From Mycobacterium decipiens (lineage in GTDB: Bacteria; Actinomycetota; Actinomycetes; Mycobacteriales; Mycobacteriaceae), in assembly GCF_963853665.1 (NCBI RefSeq), contig NZ_OY970459.1:4030001-4094000 (forward strand): DNA of 64,000 nt, read 5' to 3'. The notes beneath the pieces were generated by a model, which searched no databases, had not been told where the DNA came from, and worked only from the letters and a program-made list of their open reading frames with translations. The position numbers and the translations under genes are program-made. Shown piece by piece: positions 25,231 through 34,010 of the stretch (position 1 is the first letter of the stretch; each line of letters opens with the position of its first letter).

Positions 25231-26874
25231 ATGCAGCGTTTGCCGAAAAGCACTAGGGGGTGCACCACGACTCGTATCGCACGAGGCACCACGGGACACA
25301 CCGTGGTCTTGCTGGACGGCGAGGCGCAACACCCGCGGGCGCTCCTGGGCAACAAGGGCCACGGCATCGATGCGATGCGACGGCACAAGTTGCCGGTGCC
25401 GCCCGCCTTCTGCATCACCACCGACGTGGGCGTTCGCTATCTCGCCGAACCCGGGCCGACGATCGACGCGATTTGGCACGACGTGGTTGACCGGATGAAC
25501 TGGCTGGAAGCCGAGACGTCTCGCACGTTCGGCAAAGGTCCGCGTCCATTATTGGTCAGCGTGCGCTCGGGAGCCACCGAGTCCATGCCCGGCATGATGG
25601 ACACGATCTTGGATCTGGGCGTCAACGACGCCGTCGAACAGGCGTTGGCCGCGCAGCGCTCCCCCGAGTTCGCCCGCGATACCAGACGGCGGTTTACCCG
25701 CATGTATCGGCGCATCGTGGCCGGTACCGACCCAGCCGAGGATCCATACGCACAGTTGCGCGCCAGCATCGAAGCCGTGTTTGCCTCGTGGAACTCGCCG
25801 CGCGCCGCCGCCTACCGCGCGCATTGCGGCCTCGACGACCAAGGCGGCACGGCGGTGGTGGTGCAGGCCATGGTGTTCGGCAACCAGGCGAAAGACTCCG
25901 GCGCCGGAGTGTTGTCCTCCCGCAACCCGATCACCGGCGCCCACGAGCCGTTCGGCGAATGGCTGCCCGGCGGCCAGGGCGATGACGTGGTGTCCGGATT
26001 GGTCGACGTAGAACCGATCACCGCGCTGCGCGACGAGCAACCGGGTGTCTATGACGAACTCATCGACGCCGCCCGCAGCTTGGAACGGCTGGCCTGCGAC
26101 GTCCAAGAGATTGAGTTCACCGTCGAAGACGGCAAGCTGTGGTTGCTGCAGACACGGGCTGCCGAGCGGTCGGCGCAGGCCGCGGTGCGACTGGCGCTGC
26201 AGCTTCGAGACGAGGGACTCATCGACGACGACGAAACCCTCCGCCGGGTGACCCCAGCGCATGTCGAAACCTTGCTGCTGCCAGCGCTACAGCCGGAAAC
26301 ACGTTTAGCCGCACCACTTTTGGCCAAAGGCCTGCCGGCTTGCCCCGGCGTGGCAGCCGGCACGGCGTTCACCGACGTGGACCGGGCACTGGACGCCGCC
26401 GACCGCGGGGAACAGGTCATCCTGGTGCGCGACCACACCAGGCCCGAAGACGTCTCGGGCATGCTGGCGGCCCAGGGCATCGTCACCGAGGTCGGCGGTG
26501 CGGCCAGCCATGCGGCGGTGGTCAGCCGTGAGCTCGGCCGGGTGGCCGTGGTCGGCTGCGGGCAAGGAGTCGCCACATCCTTGGCGGGCAGGCAAGTCAC
26601 CGTCGACGGCTACGAAGGTGAAGTGCGCGAAGGCAATCTGCGACTGTCGGCGTGGTCGGAGGACGACACGCCGGAGCTCTGCGAGTTGGCCGACATCGCG
26701 CGACGGATCAGCCCGCTGCGTGCCCACGCCGCCGGCGACTTCCCGCGACTGGACGATCATTCCGAAGCAGCGGTGCGCGCCGCGCTGACCGCCAGGCATG
26801 GCGACGTTGTGTCGGCCACTCCGCTGATCACCATGTTGACCGCACTGCGGCTTACGGGTCAGGACGCCCCGTGA
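25231..26874 (+). CDS. ppdK: Pyruvate phosphate dikinase (short form lacking the C-terminal domain)
   Basis: The N-terminal ATP-grasp domain reads LLGNKGHGIDAMRRHKLPVPPAF, then VSVRSGATESMPGMMDTILD and GVLSSRNPITG. The phosphohistidine domain reads GGAASHAAVVSRELGRVAVVGC with the swivelling histidine. The C-terminal PEP-binding barrel of full-length enzymes is absent, as in the mycobacterial short form (recalled Rv1127c, about 490 residues). The start is uncertain: the frame is open from 25204, ATG25231 is used here, and a GTG near 25303 just before VVLLDG is possible. The stop overlaps the start of the next gene. Without the barrel, the reaction may need a partner or differ. Confidence 0.85.
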   Translation: MQRLPKSTRGCTTTRIARGTTGHTVVLLDGEAQHPRALLGNKGHGIDAMRRHKLPVPPAFCITTDVGVRYLAEPGPTIDAIWHDVVDRMNWLEAETSRTFGKGPRPLLVSVRSGATESMPGMMDTILDLGVNDAVEQALAAQRSPEFARDTRRRFTRMYRRIVAGTDPAEDPYAQLRASIEAVFASWNSPRAAAYRAHCGLDDQGGTAVVVQAMVFGNQAKDSGAGVLSSRNPITGAHEPFGEWLPGGQGDDVVSGLVDVEPITALRDEQPGVYDELIDAARSLERLACDVQEIEFTVEDGKLWLLQTRAAERSAQAAVRLALQLRDEGLIDDDETLRRVTPAHVETLLLPALQPETRLAAPLLAKGLPACPGVAAGTAFTDVDRALDAADRGEQVILVRDHTRPEDVSGMLAAQGIVTEVGGAASHAAVVSRELGRVAVVGCGQGVATSLAGRQVTVDGYEGEVREGNLRLSAWSEDDTPELCELADIARRISPLRAHAAGDFPRLDDHSEAAVRAALTARHGDVVSATPLITMLTALRLTGQDAP

Positions 26875-27476
26875 GCGAGTTGACGGTGCTACAGGCAGTC
26901 CGGCTCAAGGGCCGGGTGCGTCCGGCAGACCTCGCCGCGACGTTGGACGAAAATCTTGCCGACGTCACCAAGACCGTCGAGCAGCTTACCGCGGCCGGCC
27001 TGCTGGTCGACGGCACAACATTGCGGATCAGCCCAAGCGGCCGTGACCGGCTCAGCTTGTTGCTAGCCGAGGAGCGCAAGCGGGTCGACCCGACCGCCCT
27101 CGCCGCTGCCTACGACGCCTTCCGCTCTGTCAATGCCGACTTCAAAGCTCTCGTCACGGACTGGCAGCTCAAAGACGGCACGCCCAACGTTCACGACGAC
27201 GCCGCGTACGACGCCGCGATAGTGGCCCGCCTGGACGACATCCAGCAACGGGTGCTGCCGATCGTTGCGGCGGCCGCGATACAGCTGCCCCGGTTGAGCG
27301 CCTACCCGGCTAAATTGGGTGCGGCGCTGGACAAGGTGAAGGCCGGCGATAACGCTTGGCTGACCCGTCCACTCATTGACTCCTACCACACAGTGTGGTT
27401 CGAGCTGCACGAAGAACTGATCCTCGCCGCCGGCCTGACCCGGGAAGAAGCGGCCAGATCCGGTGATGCCCAGTAG
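26871..27476 (+). CDS. Conserved protein with an N-terminal winged-helix-like region, coupled to ppdK
   Basis: This 201-residue protein starts at a GTG overlapping the ppdK stop. The first 60 residues (LTVLQAVRLKGRVRPADLAA, VEQLTAAGLLV, LRISPSGRDRL) look like a MarR/Lrp-type winged helix. The rest is helical (PLIDSYHTVWFELHEELILA). I recall Rv1126c as the equivalent, also next to ppdK. Constant coupling suggests that it regulates or binds the short dikinase; the mechanism is unknown. Confidence 0.75.
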   Translation: MSELTVLQAVRLKGRVRPADLAATLDENLADVTKTVEQLTAAGLLVDGTTLRISPSGRDRLSLLLAEERKRVDPTALAAAYDAFRSVNADFKALVTDWQLKDGTPNVHDDAAYDAAIVARLDDIQQRVLPIVAAAAIQLPRLSAYPAKLGAALDKVKAGDNAWLTRPLIDSYHTVWFELHEELILAAGLTREEAARSGDAQ

Positions 27477-27479
27477 CTT

Positions 27480-28727
27480 TCACTGCAGGGCCGCACCGAG
27501 GAGTTGTAGGTATCCGTCAATGTCGGGTAAGGCGGACTGTGCCGCATGCACGCTGATCGCGACGCTGTCGCCGATGCCATGCACCCCATGGGTCAGGCCC
27601 ATCACCGGAGATAGCGCCGGGTATCCGGCGGTCAACACCACCGGCGCATCCCCGAAACTCAGATCGGCGGCTCCGCGATGGACACTGGAGACCACGGTGT
27701 TGCCGGCCACCTGCACGGGCCGCGCATCCGGGTTGAATTGCGAGATGCCCCAATGCAGGAGCGCTGCGGGCACCGCGGCAAAGGCCCGATCGCCCGACCG
27801 GGTCGCCGGATGCTCCAAGCGGCGGCGCCCGTTGGCCAGTTCGGCCGAGATCCGCTGCACCCGCTCGTCACGCTCAAGCTGCGGGTACAGGCCGACAACG
27901 ACGTTGGCGAAATGATTACGTGCTTGCCGCACACCCGGTTTAGCCATCGGTACCTCGGCGCCCAGCGCGTCGGCGGCCGGGCCCAGCAGCCTGGACAGCG
28001 CGGTGGACACCGCGGCCAACACACTCACCGTGACGGTGCGGCCTTGCAACAACTGCGAGCGATGCCGCACCAGGGTACGCACCGCGCGGACGCCTTCGGG
28101 CCGGGCGTTCGTGGACAGCGGTGGCCGCGATCCGGCCCCCGGCGCCAGCAGTCCGGCCCCGATATCGCGAACCAGTCGGCGCTGTGTTCGCGCGGCATCC
28201 ACCGCCCGCCACGGTAGGAAACCCCAACGCGGCCTCGCTAATTCGGGTACCGGGGTGGGCCGGCCGAACACCCACGCCGCCACCGCCGACGCCCGGGCGC
28301 CGTCGCCCAACGCATGCGCGATTTGCAGGACGGCAACCAAACCTGGGCCACTTACCCCCGGAATGCCCCGCACTTGTGTGAAAACGTGCAGCCGCCAAGC
28401 CATCCGGCGAATGTCCAGCTGGTCGTCGGCCAGCCCGACAACCGCCGCGAGACACCCCCGCCAGCTGCGATCGGCCAGGTCGTGGCAGACCACCTGGTCA
28501 CACTGCACCGGGGCGGGCACCCACTGCGGGTAGGTCAGGGCGCATCCATCGTGAACCCGCATGGCCAAATCCGGGCAGGCACCGGCCCGACGGTAGATTT
28601 GGTCGAGGGCGTGACCGAGATCGGTGGGTTCACCGTCGAATGCATACAGCAGGAATTCGTCGTTGGGGATCTTGGCCGACATCCAGTAGAACTGCGCGTC
28701 GACGGCCGCCATCCGGTGCCCCGCCAC
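27480..28727 (-). CDS. Wax ester synthase/diacylglycerol acyltransferase-like protein
   Basis: This 415-residue protein resembles the WS/DGAT (Tgs) family: it opens with AVDAQFYWMSAK and carries the acyltransferase motif HALGDG (HxxxDG) in AVLQIAHALGDGARA, then NHFANVVVGLYPQLE and SVHRGAADLSFGDAPV. Tgs enzymes make triacylglycerol or wax esters from acyl-CoA. It begins 4 bp after the stop of the ephC-like gene, so the two form an operon. Its sequence is more divergent than classical Tgs proteins, and activity is unproven. I recall Rv1125 as the equivalent. Confidence 0.75.
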   Translation of the reverse strand: MAGHRMAAVDAQFYWMSAKIPNDEFLLYAFDGEPTDLGHALDQIYRRAGACPDLAMRVHDGCALTYPQWVPAPVQCDQVVCHDLADRSWRGCLAAVVGLADDQLDIRRMAWRLHVFTQVRGIPGVSGPGLVAVLQIAHALGDGARASAVAAWVFGRPTPVPELARPRWGFLPWRAVDAARTQRRLVRDIGAGLLAPGAGSRPPLSTNARPEGVRAVRTLVRHRSQLLQGRTVTVSVLAAVSTALSRLLGPAADALGAEVPMAKPGVRQARNHFANVVVGLYPQLERDERVQRISAELANGRRRLEHPATRSGDRAFAAVPAALLHWGISQFNPDARPVQVAGNTVVSSVHRGAADLSFGDAPVVLTAGYPALSPVMGLTHGVHGIGDSVAISVHAAQSALPDIDGYLQLLGAALQ

Positions 28728-28731
28728 TACT

Positions 28732-29637
28732 TCAGCCGGGCGAGCCGATGAACGCCAGGATCAGTTCGGCAACCGTGTCCGGCCGCTCGAGCTGCAGGAA
28801 GTGCCCGGCGTGCTCGACGATGACCACGTCACTGCCGGCGGGCAACACCCTTGCTGTCCAGCGCGCGAAAGCCGGTGTCAGGCAACCGTCATCGCGGCCG
28901 TGCAGGTACAAGCTCGGCAATGTCGGCGGCTCGGTCCAGCGCCGGTTCAGTTCGGCGTACCGCGCCGGTGGCCGGGTGTTGCGGATGGTGGCCCGGTAGG
29001 GTCCCAGCGCCGCCCGCCAGCTCTCCGGCGTCCCGATCGCGGCGTCGACGTGACGCAGATCCTCGTCGGCTCGATACCCCGGCGACCACCGTTTCCACAG
29101 CAGTGGCACCACCCAGGAAGCGGATCGTTCCGGCAACCACGGCAACTGGAAGTAGCTGATGTACCAGCTACGCAGCAGCTGATGCGGCAGCTCGCGGACC
29201 AGCCGGCCCCGATCGCGCAATTGGCCCAATCCGCGGAAGGCCGCGGCCGGCGGCACCGACATGATCACCGCCTTGTTGAACGGGCCAGCGGGCATTGCGG
29301 CCAAACCGGTGGCAGCAATCGCGCCCCAGTCGTGGCCGATCACCACATCGCGCTCGGTGCTTCCCGCGGCCGAGTGCACCCGCAACGCGTCGTCCATCAG
29401 GGCGCCGACGTGATAACTACCGTCGGCGGGAATCGACGACGGCGCGTACCCCCGCATGAACGGTGCGACCACCCGCCAGCCAGATTCGGCCAGCCGGGGA
29501 GCGATTAGGCGCCACCCATAGGCGGTGTCGGGGAAGCCGTGCAGGCACAACGCGATCGGGGCGTCGGTCGGCCCCCAGGTCAGCGCCTTCAGGTCACCGC
29601 CGGGTCCTCCTACGTCGATCCAGCGTGGTTCATGCAT
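28732..29637 (-). CDS. ephC: Epoxide hydrolase / alpha/beta hydrolase (EphC-like)
   Basis: This 301-residue alpha/beta hydrolase has the oxyanion motif LHGFPDTAYGW, the nucleophile elbow VVIGHDWGAIAA with aspartate (as in epoxide hydrolases and dehalogenases), the acid-loop segment LHGRDDGCLTP and the catalytic histidine in EHAGHFLQLERP. Two overlapping ATGs lie near the start; ATG29637 (MHEPRW) is used. It lies upstream of the WS/DGAT-like gene and is divergent from a TetR gene that may control it. Epoxide opening is the expected chemistry; the substrate is unknown. Confidence 0.85.
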   Translation of the reverse strand: MHEPRWIDVGGPGGDLKALTWGPTDAPIALCLHGFPDTAYGWRLIAPRLAESGWRVVAPFMRGYAPSSIPADGSYHVGALMDDALRVHSAAGSTERDVVIGHDWGAIAATGLAAMPAGPFNKAVIMSVPPAAAFRGLGQLRDRGRLVRELPHQLLRSWYISYFQLPWLPERSASWVVPLLWKRWSPGYRADEDLRHVDAAIGTPESWRAALGPYRATIRNTRPPARYAELNRRWTEPPTLPSLYLHGRDDGCLTPAFARWTARVLPAGSDVVIVEHAGHFLQLERPDTVAELILAFIGSPG

Positions 29638-29781
29638 CGCGACACACCTTGCCGACTCGGGATGTCGGCTTGTCCAGAGTTGGCCCGAAGGCGGCGGCGA
29701 TGTCGCGTGAAGTCCCCACGGTGACAGTCTGGTCGGCGAACACCGGAGCGGGCAATCCGGCACACCCGTTAGCTTCTAGGT

Positions 29782-30369
29782 ATGCCGACCTCCGCGCAGG
29801 CCCACCGCTGGGCCAAGACCGGCGCCACCCAGCGGCGGATTCTCGACGCAGCTACTGAGGTTTTCGCAACCAAAGGTTTCACCGCGGCGACGATTGCCGA
29901 TGTGGTGGCCGGCTCCGGCGCCAGCATCGGCAGCATCTACCACCACTTCGGCGGCAAGAGCGAGCTGTTTTCGGCGATTTTCGAGCAACTGGCCGACGCC
30001 GTCGATCGCGGCATCGAGGCGGCGATGCAGCAAGCCAGCGACCGGGTTGATCCGCGGCGGGTATTCGAACTCCACGTACGGGCCTACCTCGAGGCGATCT
30101 TCGAGAACCGGCGCCAGGCCAGGGTGCTGTCGTCCGGCGACACGCCAGCCGGGTTCGAGACCGCCCGGCGCAGCCGCATGACCGCCGCCTTTCGCCGCTG
30201 GATGGCGGTGCTAAACCTGGACACGTCGCTGCGCGGACAACTCCTGAGCCGCATATTGGTGGCCACCATGGCCGAGTCCTCGCTCATGGTGGCGGCATGC
30301 GAGCACCCCGAGGATGTGCCGCCGATCATAGACGCGACGATCGAATGGATCGGCCGGCTTGTCGAGTGA
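29782..30369 (+). CDS. TetR/AcrR-family transcriptional regulator
   Basis: This 195-residue single-domain TetR regulator has helix-turn-helix TKGFTAATIADVVAGSGASI and SIYHHFGGKSELF at residues 33-65, then a helical effector domain. The ATG is at 29782. It is divergent from the ephC-like/WS-DGAT operon across 144 bp and converges on a VOC-fold gene, with which its last 44 bp overlap. Control of the divergent operon is the simplest inference. Confidence 0.88.
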   Translation: MPTSAQAHRWAKTGATQRRILDAATEVFATKGFTAATIADVVAGSGASIGSIYHHFGGKSELFSAIFEQLADAVDRGIEAAMQQASDRVDPRRVFELHVRAYLEAIFENRRQARVLSSGDTPAGFETARRSRMTAAFRRWMAVLNLDTSLRGQLLSRILVATMAESSLMVAACEHPEDVPPIIDATIEWIGRLVE

Positions 30370-30847
30370 GCTCAGACACCGACTGCGCCGCCTGCTCCAG
30401 TTCGGCCACGACGATCTTGCGCATCCCGAGCATCGCGCGGGTGGCCGCGGCGACACGGGCGGAATCCGGATCTCCGATCAACTCGTAGAGCCGGTCCGGG
30501 ACGATCTGCCAACTCAGACCGAAGCGGTCCTTGAGCCAACCGCACTGCGATTCCTCGCCGCCGTCGACCAACCGGTCCCAGTAGTAGTCGACCTCCTCCT
30601 GGTCCTTGCAGTGGACCGTGAAGGACACCGCCTCGGTGAATGAGAATTCCGGGCCGCCGTTGATCGCGATGAACCGGGTGCCGTCCAGCACGAAGGTGCC
30701 GGTCAGCACCGAACCCGGCTCGCCCGGTCCAGCGTCGGTGTACCGGGTGAAGCCCTCGATGTGCGAGTTCGGGAACACCGAGGTGTAGAACTCCGCCGCC
30801 TCCTGAAGGTTTCGGTCGAACCACAATGCGGGCGTGATCGGTGGCAT
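30326..30847 (-). CDS. VOC-fold protein (PhnB / 3-demethylubiquinone methyltransferase-like)
   Basis: This 173-residue glyoxalase-fold protein has ITPALWFDRNLQEAAEFYTS, VFVLDG-type strands, INGGPEFSFTEAVSFTVHC and YYWDRLVDGG...CGWLKDRFG, the PhnB/YjdN pattern. The ATG at 30847 has a GGAGGTA-like ribosome site upstream. The last 15 residues (RQAGRSIRSSRL) run into the TetR gene on the other strand, beyond usual family length, implying a shifted stop. Function in this subfamily is generally unassigned. Confidence 0.85.
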   Translation of the reverse strand: MPPITPALWFDRNLQEAAEFYTSVFPNSHIEGFTRYTDAGPGEPGSVLTGTFVLDGTRFIAINGGPEFSFTEAVSFTVHCKDQEEVDYYWDRLVDGGEESQCGWLKDRFGLSWQIVPDRLYELIGDPDSARVAAATRAMLGMRKIVVAELEQAAQSVSELTRQAGRSIRSSRL

Positions 30848-30910
30848 GGATACCTCCTGGTTCCTTGGGTCTGCACTTTGATAGACCCCGGCGCCGGCGG
30901 GAACTCACCG

Positions 30911-30939
30911 TTGACAGTAATAGAATCTAATTCTAGTAT
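30911..30939 (+). promoter_or_regulatory. Strong promoter with a palindromic operator, probably giving a leaderless mRNA
   Basis: TTGACA (30911-30916), a 17-bp spacer and TAGTAT (30934-30939) match the sigma-A consensus closely. The perfect palindrome TAGAAT-CTA-ATTCTA (30921-30935) fills the spacer and touches the -10. The expected transcription start (about 30946) coincides with the ATG at 30945, predicting a leaderless transcript or initiation at the ATG at 30951. Confidence 0.7.
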
Positions 30940-30944
30940 TTGGC

Positions 30945-32117
30945 ATGGCCATGCCCATCGCGCCTGCGACACCGCTCAAGCTCTGGGCCAACTCGGGTGA
31001 CTCCCACTTCATCGAGCCGGCCGATCTGTGGCGGTCGCGGCTGCCGATGCGGCTGGCCGAGCGGGTGCCACGAAGCAAGAAGGATCCCGACGGCCGCTGG
31101 GAGACGATCCACGTCGACGGCCAGGTGTTCCGCCGCCGGCTACCGAGCATCGCCCAGGCAGAATTCTTCGAGACGACGGTCGCCGCGCCCGGATCCCGCG
31201 ACGTCAGTCAGCGGCTGGCCGACCTCGACGACGAAGGCATCTGGTCGGAACTGGTGTTTCCGTCGCTGGGCATGTGGTCCAGCTCGTTTCGCACCCCGGA
31301 GCTGTTGCGCGAGGCGATGCGGGTATCCAACGACTGGGCGGCAGAAACGATCATGGACCGCTCAGCGCGGCTGATCCCCACCGCGCAAGTGTCGACACTT
31401 GATATCGACGATGCGATCGACGAGCTCAAGCGTTGCGGTGCAATGGGTTTCAAGGCGGTGTTTCTTCCGGTCACCCCGCATCCCGCGCAGCACGACTACC
31501 ACCGGGACGACTGGGAGCCGTTCTGGGCCACCGCGGAGGACATCGGGATGGTGATCGCTTTCCACATCGGCACCGAGCCAATCGATTTCGCCGCGGGCAA
31601 TTCCATCGGGGTGACCTACCACGGCCCGGGCGGCGCGGTGCTCAACTACACCGAGACGTCCTTCGGCGGCCAGCGCGCGGTGGTGAAGCTGGTCGCCTCG
31701 GGCGCGCTGGATCGGCATCCGAACCTCAAAGTGCTGGTAGCCGAGGGCGGCGCGACGTGGGTACCGTTCATCGCCGACCGGATGGAGGAGGGTTACCGGC
31801 AACACGCAATGGTGGTGCGGCCCAAACTCAAACGCAGCCCACGGGATATCGTCTACACGCAGGTATACGCATCGTTCCAGCATGACTCGTCGGCGATCGC
31901 GGCGATGACCTCGATGGGTTTCAACAACGTCCTCTGGGGCAGCGACTACCCGCACATCGAGGGCACCTTTGGCCACACCCAGGCGACGTTGCACCAGCTG
32001 TTCGATGACGTCGACCAAGCCACCCGGGACCGCATCCTGGTCGGCAGCTTCACCGAGCTGTTCCCCGATGCCCCGCCGCCGCCCCTAACGCCAACCACGT
32101 GGTTGCAGGACGGATGA
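30945..32117 (+). CDS. Amidohydrolase-2 family metal-dependent hydrolase
   Basis: This 390-residue TIM-barrel amidohydrolase (PF04909 type) opens with WANSGDSHFIEPADLW, where the usual DxH metal motif reads DSH. Later motifs are FHIGTEPIDFAAG, VLVAEGGATWVP and LWGSDYPHIEGTFGH with the metal-ligand aspartate. Relatives act as decarboxylases or hydrolases of cyclic substrates and are abundant in mycobacteria. The stop overlaps the start of the alpha/beta hydrolase gene. A palindrome-bearing promoter suggests substrate-responsive control. The substrate is unknown. Confidence 0.9.
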   Translation: MAMPIAPATPLKLWANSGDSHFIEPADLWRSRLPMRLAERVPRSKKDPDGRWETIHVDGQVFRRRLPSIAQAEFFETTVAAPGSRDVSQRLADLDDEGIWSELVFPSLGMWSSSFRTPELLREAMRVSNDWAAETIMDRSARLIPTAQVSTLDIDDAIDELKRCGAMGFKAVFLPVTPHPAQHDYHRDDWEPFWATAEDIGMVIAFHIGTEPIDFAAGNSIGVTYHGPGGAVLNYTETSFGGQRAVVKLVASGALDRHPNLKVLVAEGGATWVPFIADRMEEGYRQHAMVVRPKLKRSPRDIVYTQVYASFQHDSSAIAAMTSMGFNNVLWGSDYPHIEGTFGHTQATLHQLFDDVDQATRDRILVGSFTELFPDAPPPPLTPTTWLQDG

Positions 32118-32977
32118 ACGCCATGAGCAGCAACCCCCGAACGGTCGAGTTTTCCGGTGCCGACGGGATCACCCTGGTCGCCGACGAATGGAACCGCGGC
32201 GGCACTGCGGCGGACCGCCCGACAATCCTGATGCTGCACGGTGGGGGCCAGAACCGGTTCTCCTGGAAAAACACCGGTCAGATCCTGGCTGACGAGGGGT
32301 ACCACGTCGTCGCGATCGACACCCGCGGACACGGTGACAGCGATCGCGCACCTGACGCGGATTACGCCGTCGAGACGCTGACCGCCGATGTCATGCACGT
32401 GCTCGCTGCCATCGGCCGGCCGGTGGTGCTCATCGGGGCGAGCATGGGCGGGTTGACCGGCATCCTCGCCGCCCACCAAGCCGGCCCGGAACGGGTGCTC
32501 GCCCTGGTGCTCGTCGACGTGGTGCCGCGATTCGAGAAGGACGGCAGCGCCCGCATCCGCGAGTTCATGTTCGGCAACATCGACGGCTTTGACTCGCTGG
32601 ATCAGGCCGCCGACGCCGTTGCCGCCTATCTGCCGCACCGGAGGCGGCCACGCAGCCCGGAGGGCCTGAAGAAGAACCTGCGCTTACGGGACGGACGCTG
32701 GTATTGGCACTGGGATCCGGCCTTCATGACCAAACCCGCCGACGACCCCGAACTGCGCACCGAAAAGTTCGAGCAGGCGGCCAAGCGCCTGACGGTCCCC
32801 GTCTTGTTGATTCGCGGAAAGCTGTCCGACGTCGTCAGCCCCGAAGGCGTCCAGGATTTCCAGGCGAAGGTACCGGGCGCGGAGTTCGTCGAGTTGCCCG
32901 ACGCCGGACATACCGCGGCCGGTGACGACAACGACGCCTTCAGCGCTGCGGTGGTCGCGTTCGTCGAGCGGACTTAG
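32114..32977 (+). CDS. bpoB: Alpha/beta hydrolase (BpoB-like, annotated as non-haem peroxidase)
   Basis: This 287-residue alpha/beta hydrolase has LHGGGQNRFSW (oxyanion), DTRGHGDSDRA, the nucleophile elbow LIGASMGGLTG with serine, and the histidine in LPDAGHTAAGDD. Proteins called bromoperoxidase are often really esterases. The ATG at 32114 overlaps the amidohydrolase stop (ATGA), so the two genes are coupled. It ends with a 4-bp overlap of the convergent gnd2 stop. I recall Rv1123c (bpoB) at this place. Confidence 0.88.
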   Translation: MNAMSSNPRTVEFSGADGITLVADEWNRGGTAADRPTILMLHGGGQNRFSWKNTGQILADEGYHVVAIDTRGHGDSDRAPDADYAVETLTADVMHVLAAIGRPVVLIGASMGGLTGILAAHQAGPERVLALVLVDVVPRFEKDGSARIREFMFGNIDGFDSLDQAADAVAAYLPHRRRPRSPEGLKKNLRLRDGRWYWHWDPAFMTKPADDPELRTEKFEQAAKRLTVPVLLIRGKLSDVVSPEGVQDFQAKVPGAEFVELPDAGHTAAGDDNDAFSAAVVAFVERT

Positions 32978-33996
32978 TTGGCTGGTTTCTCCGCGTGTCC
33001 GCCGAATTGCTTGCGCATCGCCGAGAGCGCCTTGTTGGCAAAGTCATCGAGGTCACGTGAGGCGAACCGGGACTGCAGCGCGGTCGTCAGCACCGGCGTG
33101 GGCACTCCCTCGTCAATCGCCGCGATGGACGTCCACCGCCCCTCCCCGGAGTCGGAGACCCGCCCGGAAAACTCCTGCAGCTCCGGCGATTCGTGCAGCG
33201 CGATCGCGGTCAGATCCAGCAGCCAGGAGCCGATGACGCTGCCCCGTCGCCACACCTCGGCGACATCCGGGATGTCGAAGTCGTACTGATAGCACTCGGG
33301 GTTCGACAGCGGCGCGGTCTCGGCGTCGCCCTTGCGCACGCGGGTGCCGACATCGGCATTGCGCAGAATGTTCAAGCCCTCCGCGAGCGAAGCCATCATG
33401 CCGTACTCGATACCGTTGTGCACCATCTTGACGAAGTGCCCCGCCCCGGACGGTCCGCAATACAAATAGCCCTGCTCCGATTGCGCGACCTCGCCGTCTC
33501 GGCCCGGGGTACGCGGGGCCGCTCCTACCCCCGGCGCGACGGTGGCGAAGATCGGCTCGGCGTGCGCGAACGCGTCCTGGTTCCCGCCGATCATCAAGCA
33601 GTAACCCCGCTCCCGGCCCCACACGCCGCCACTTGTCCCGCAGTCCAGTAGATGAATCCCCTTATCGGACAACAGCTTTGCGTGGCGTAGGTCGTCGCGG
33701 TAGTACGAGTTGCCGCCGTCGATCACAATGTCGCCGGAGTCCAGTGTCGTGGCCAGCGCCTCGATCACCCCGGTGGTGATGTCGCCCGCGGGCACCATCA
33801 CCCAGACGACTCGCGGCGCGGCGAGTTTGTCGCACAGCTCAGCCAGCGAGGACACCCCGCTCGTCCGGTCCTCACCGGCCATCGCCGTGACCGCGTCGGG
33901 GTTGTGGTCGTACACCACGCACTCGTGTCCGCCTTCGACCAAACGGCGGACGATGTTGGCGCCCATCCGGCCCAGACCGATCATCCCTAGCTGCAT
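32974..33996 (-). CDS. gnd2: 6-phosphogluconate dehydrogenase, short decarboxylating type
   Basis: This 340-residue enzyme has the Rossmann motif LGMIGLGRMGANIVRRL, VYDHNPDAV (an acidic residue at the cofactor-selecting position), IVIDGGNSYYRDD, and the active-site KMVHNGIEYGMM. It is the short form, lacking the long C-terminal extension of classical Gnd. It oxidatively decarboxylates 6-phosphogluconate to ribulose 5-phosphate. The ATG at 33996 is supported by AAGGAG upstream. It lies 14 bp downstream of zwf1, pairing the two oxidative pentose-phosphate steps. Confidence 0.92.
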   Translation of the reverse strand: MQLGMIGLGRMGANIVRRLVEGGHECVVYDHNPDAVTAMAGEDRTSGVSSLAELCDKLAAPRVVWVMVPAGDITTGVIEALATTLDSGDIVIDGGNSYYRDDLRHAKLLSDKGIHLLDCGTSGGVWGRERGYCLMIGGNQDAFAHAEPIFATVAPGVGAAPRTPGRDGEVAQSEQGYLYCGPSGAGHFVKMVHNGIEYGMMASLAEGLNILRNADVGTRVRKGDAETAPLSNPECYQYDFDIPDVAEVWRRGSVIGSWLLDLTAIALHESPELQEFSGRVSDSGEGRWTSIAAIDEGVPTPVLTTALQSRFASRDLDDFANKALSAMRKQFGGHAEKPAN

Positions 33997-34010
33997 CTTC
34001 TGGTGTCTCC

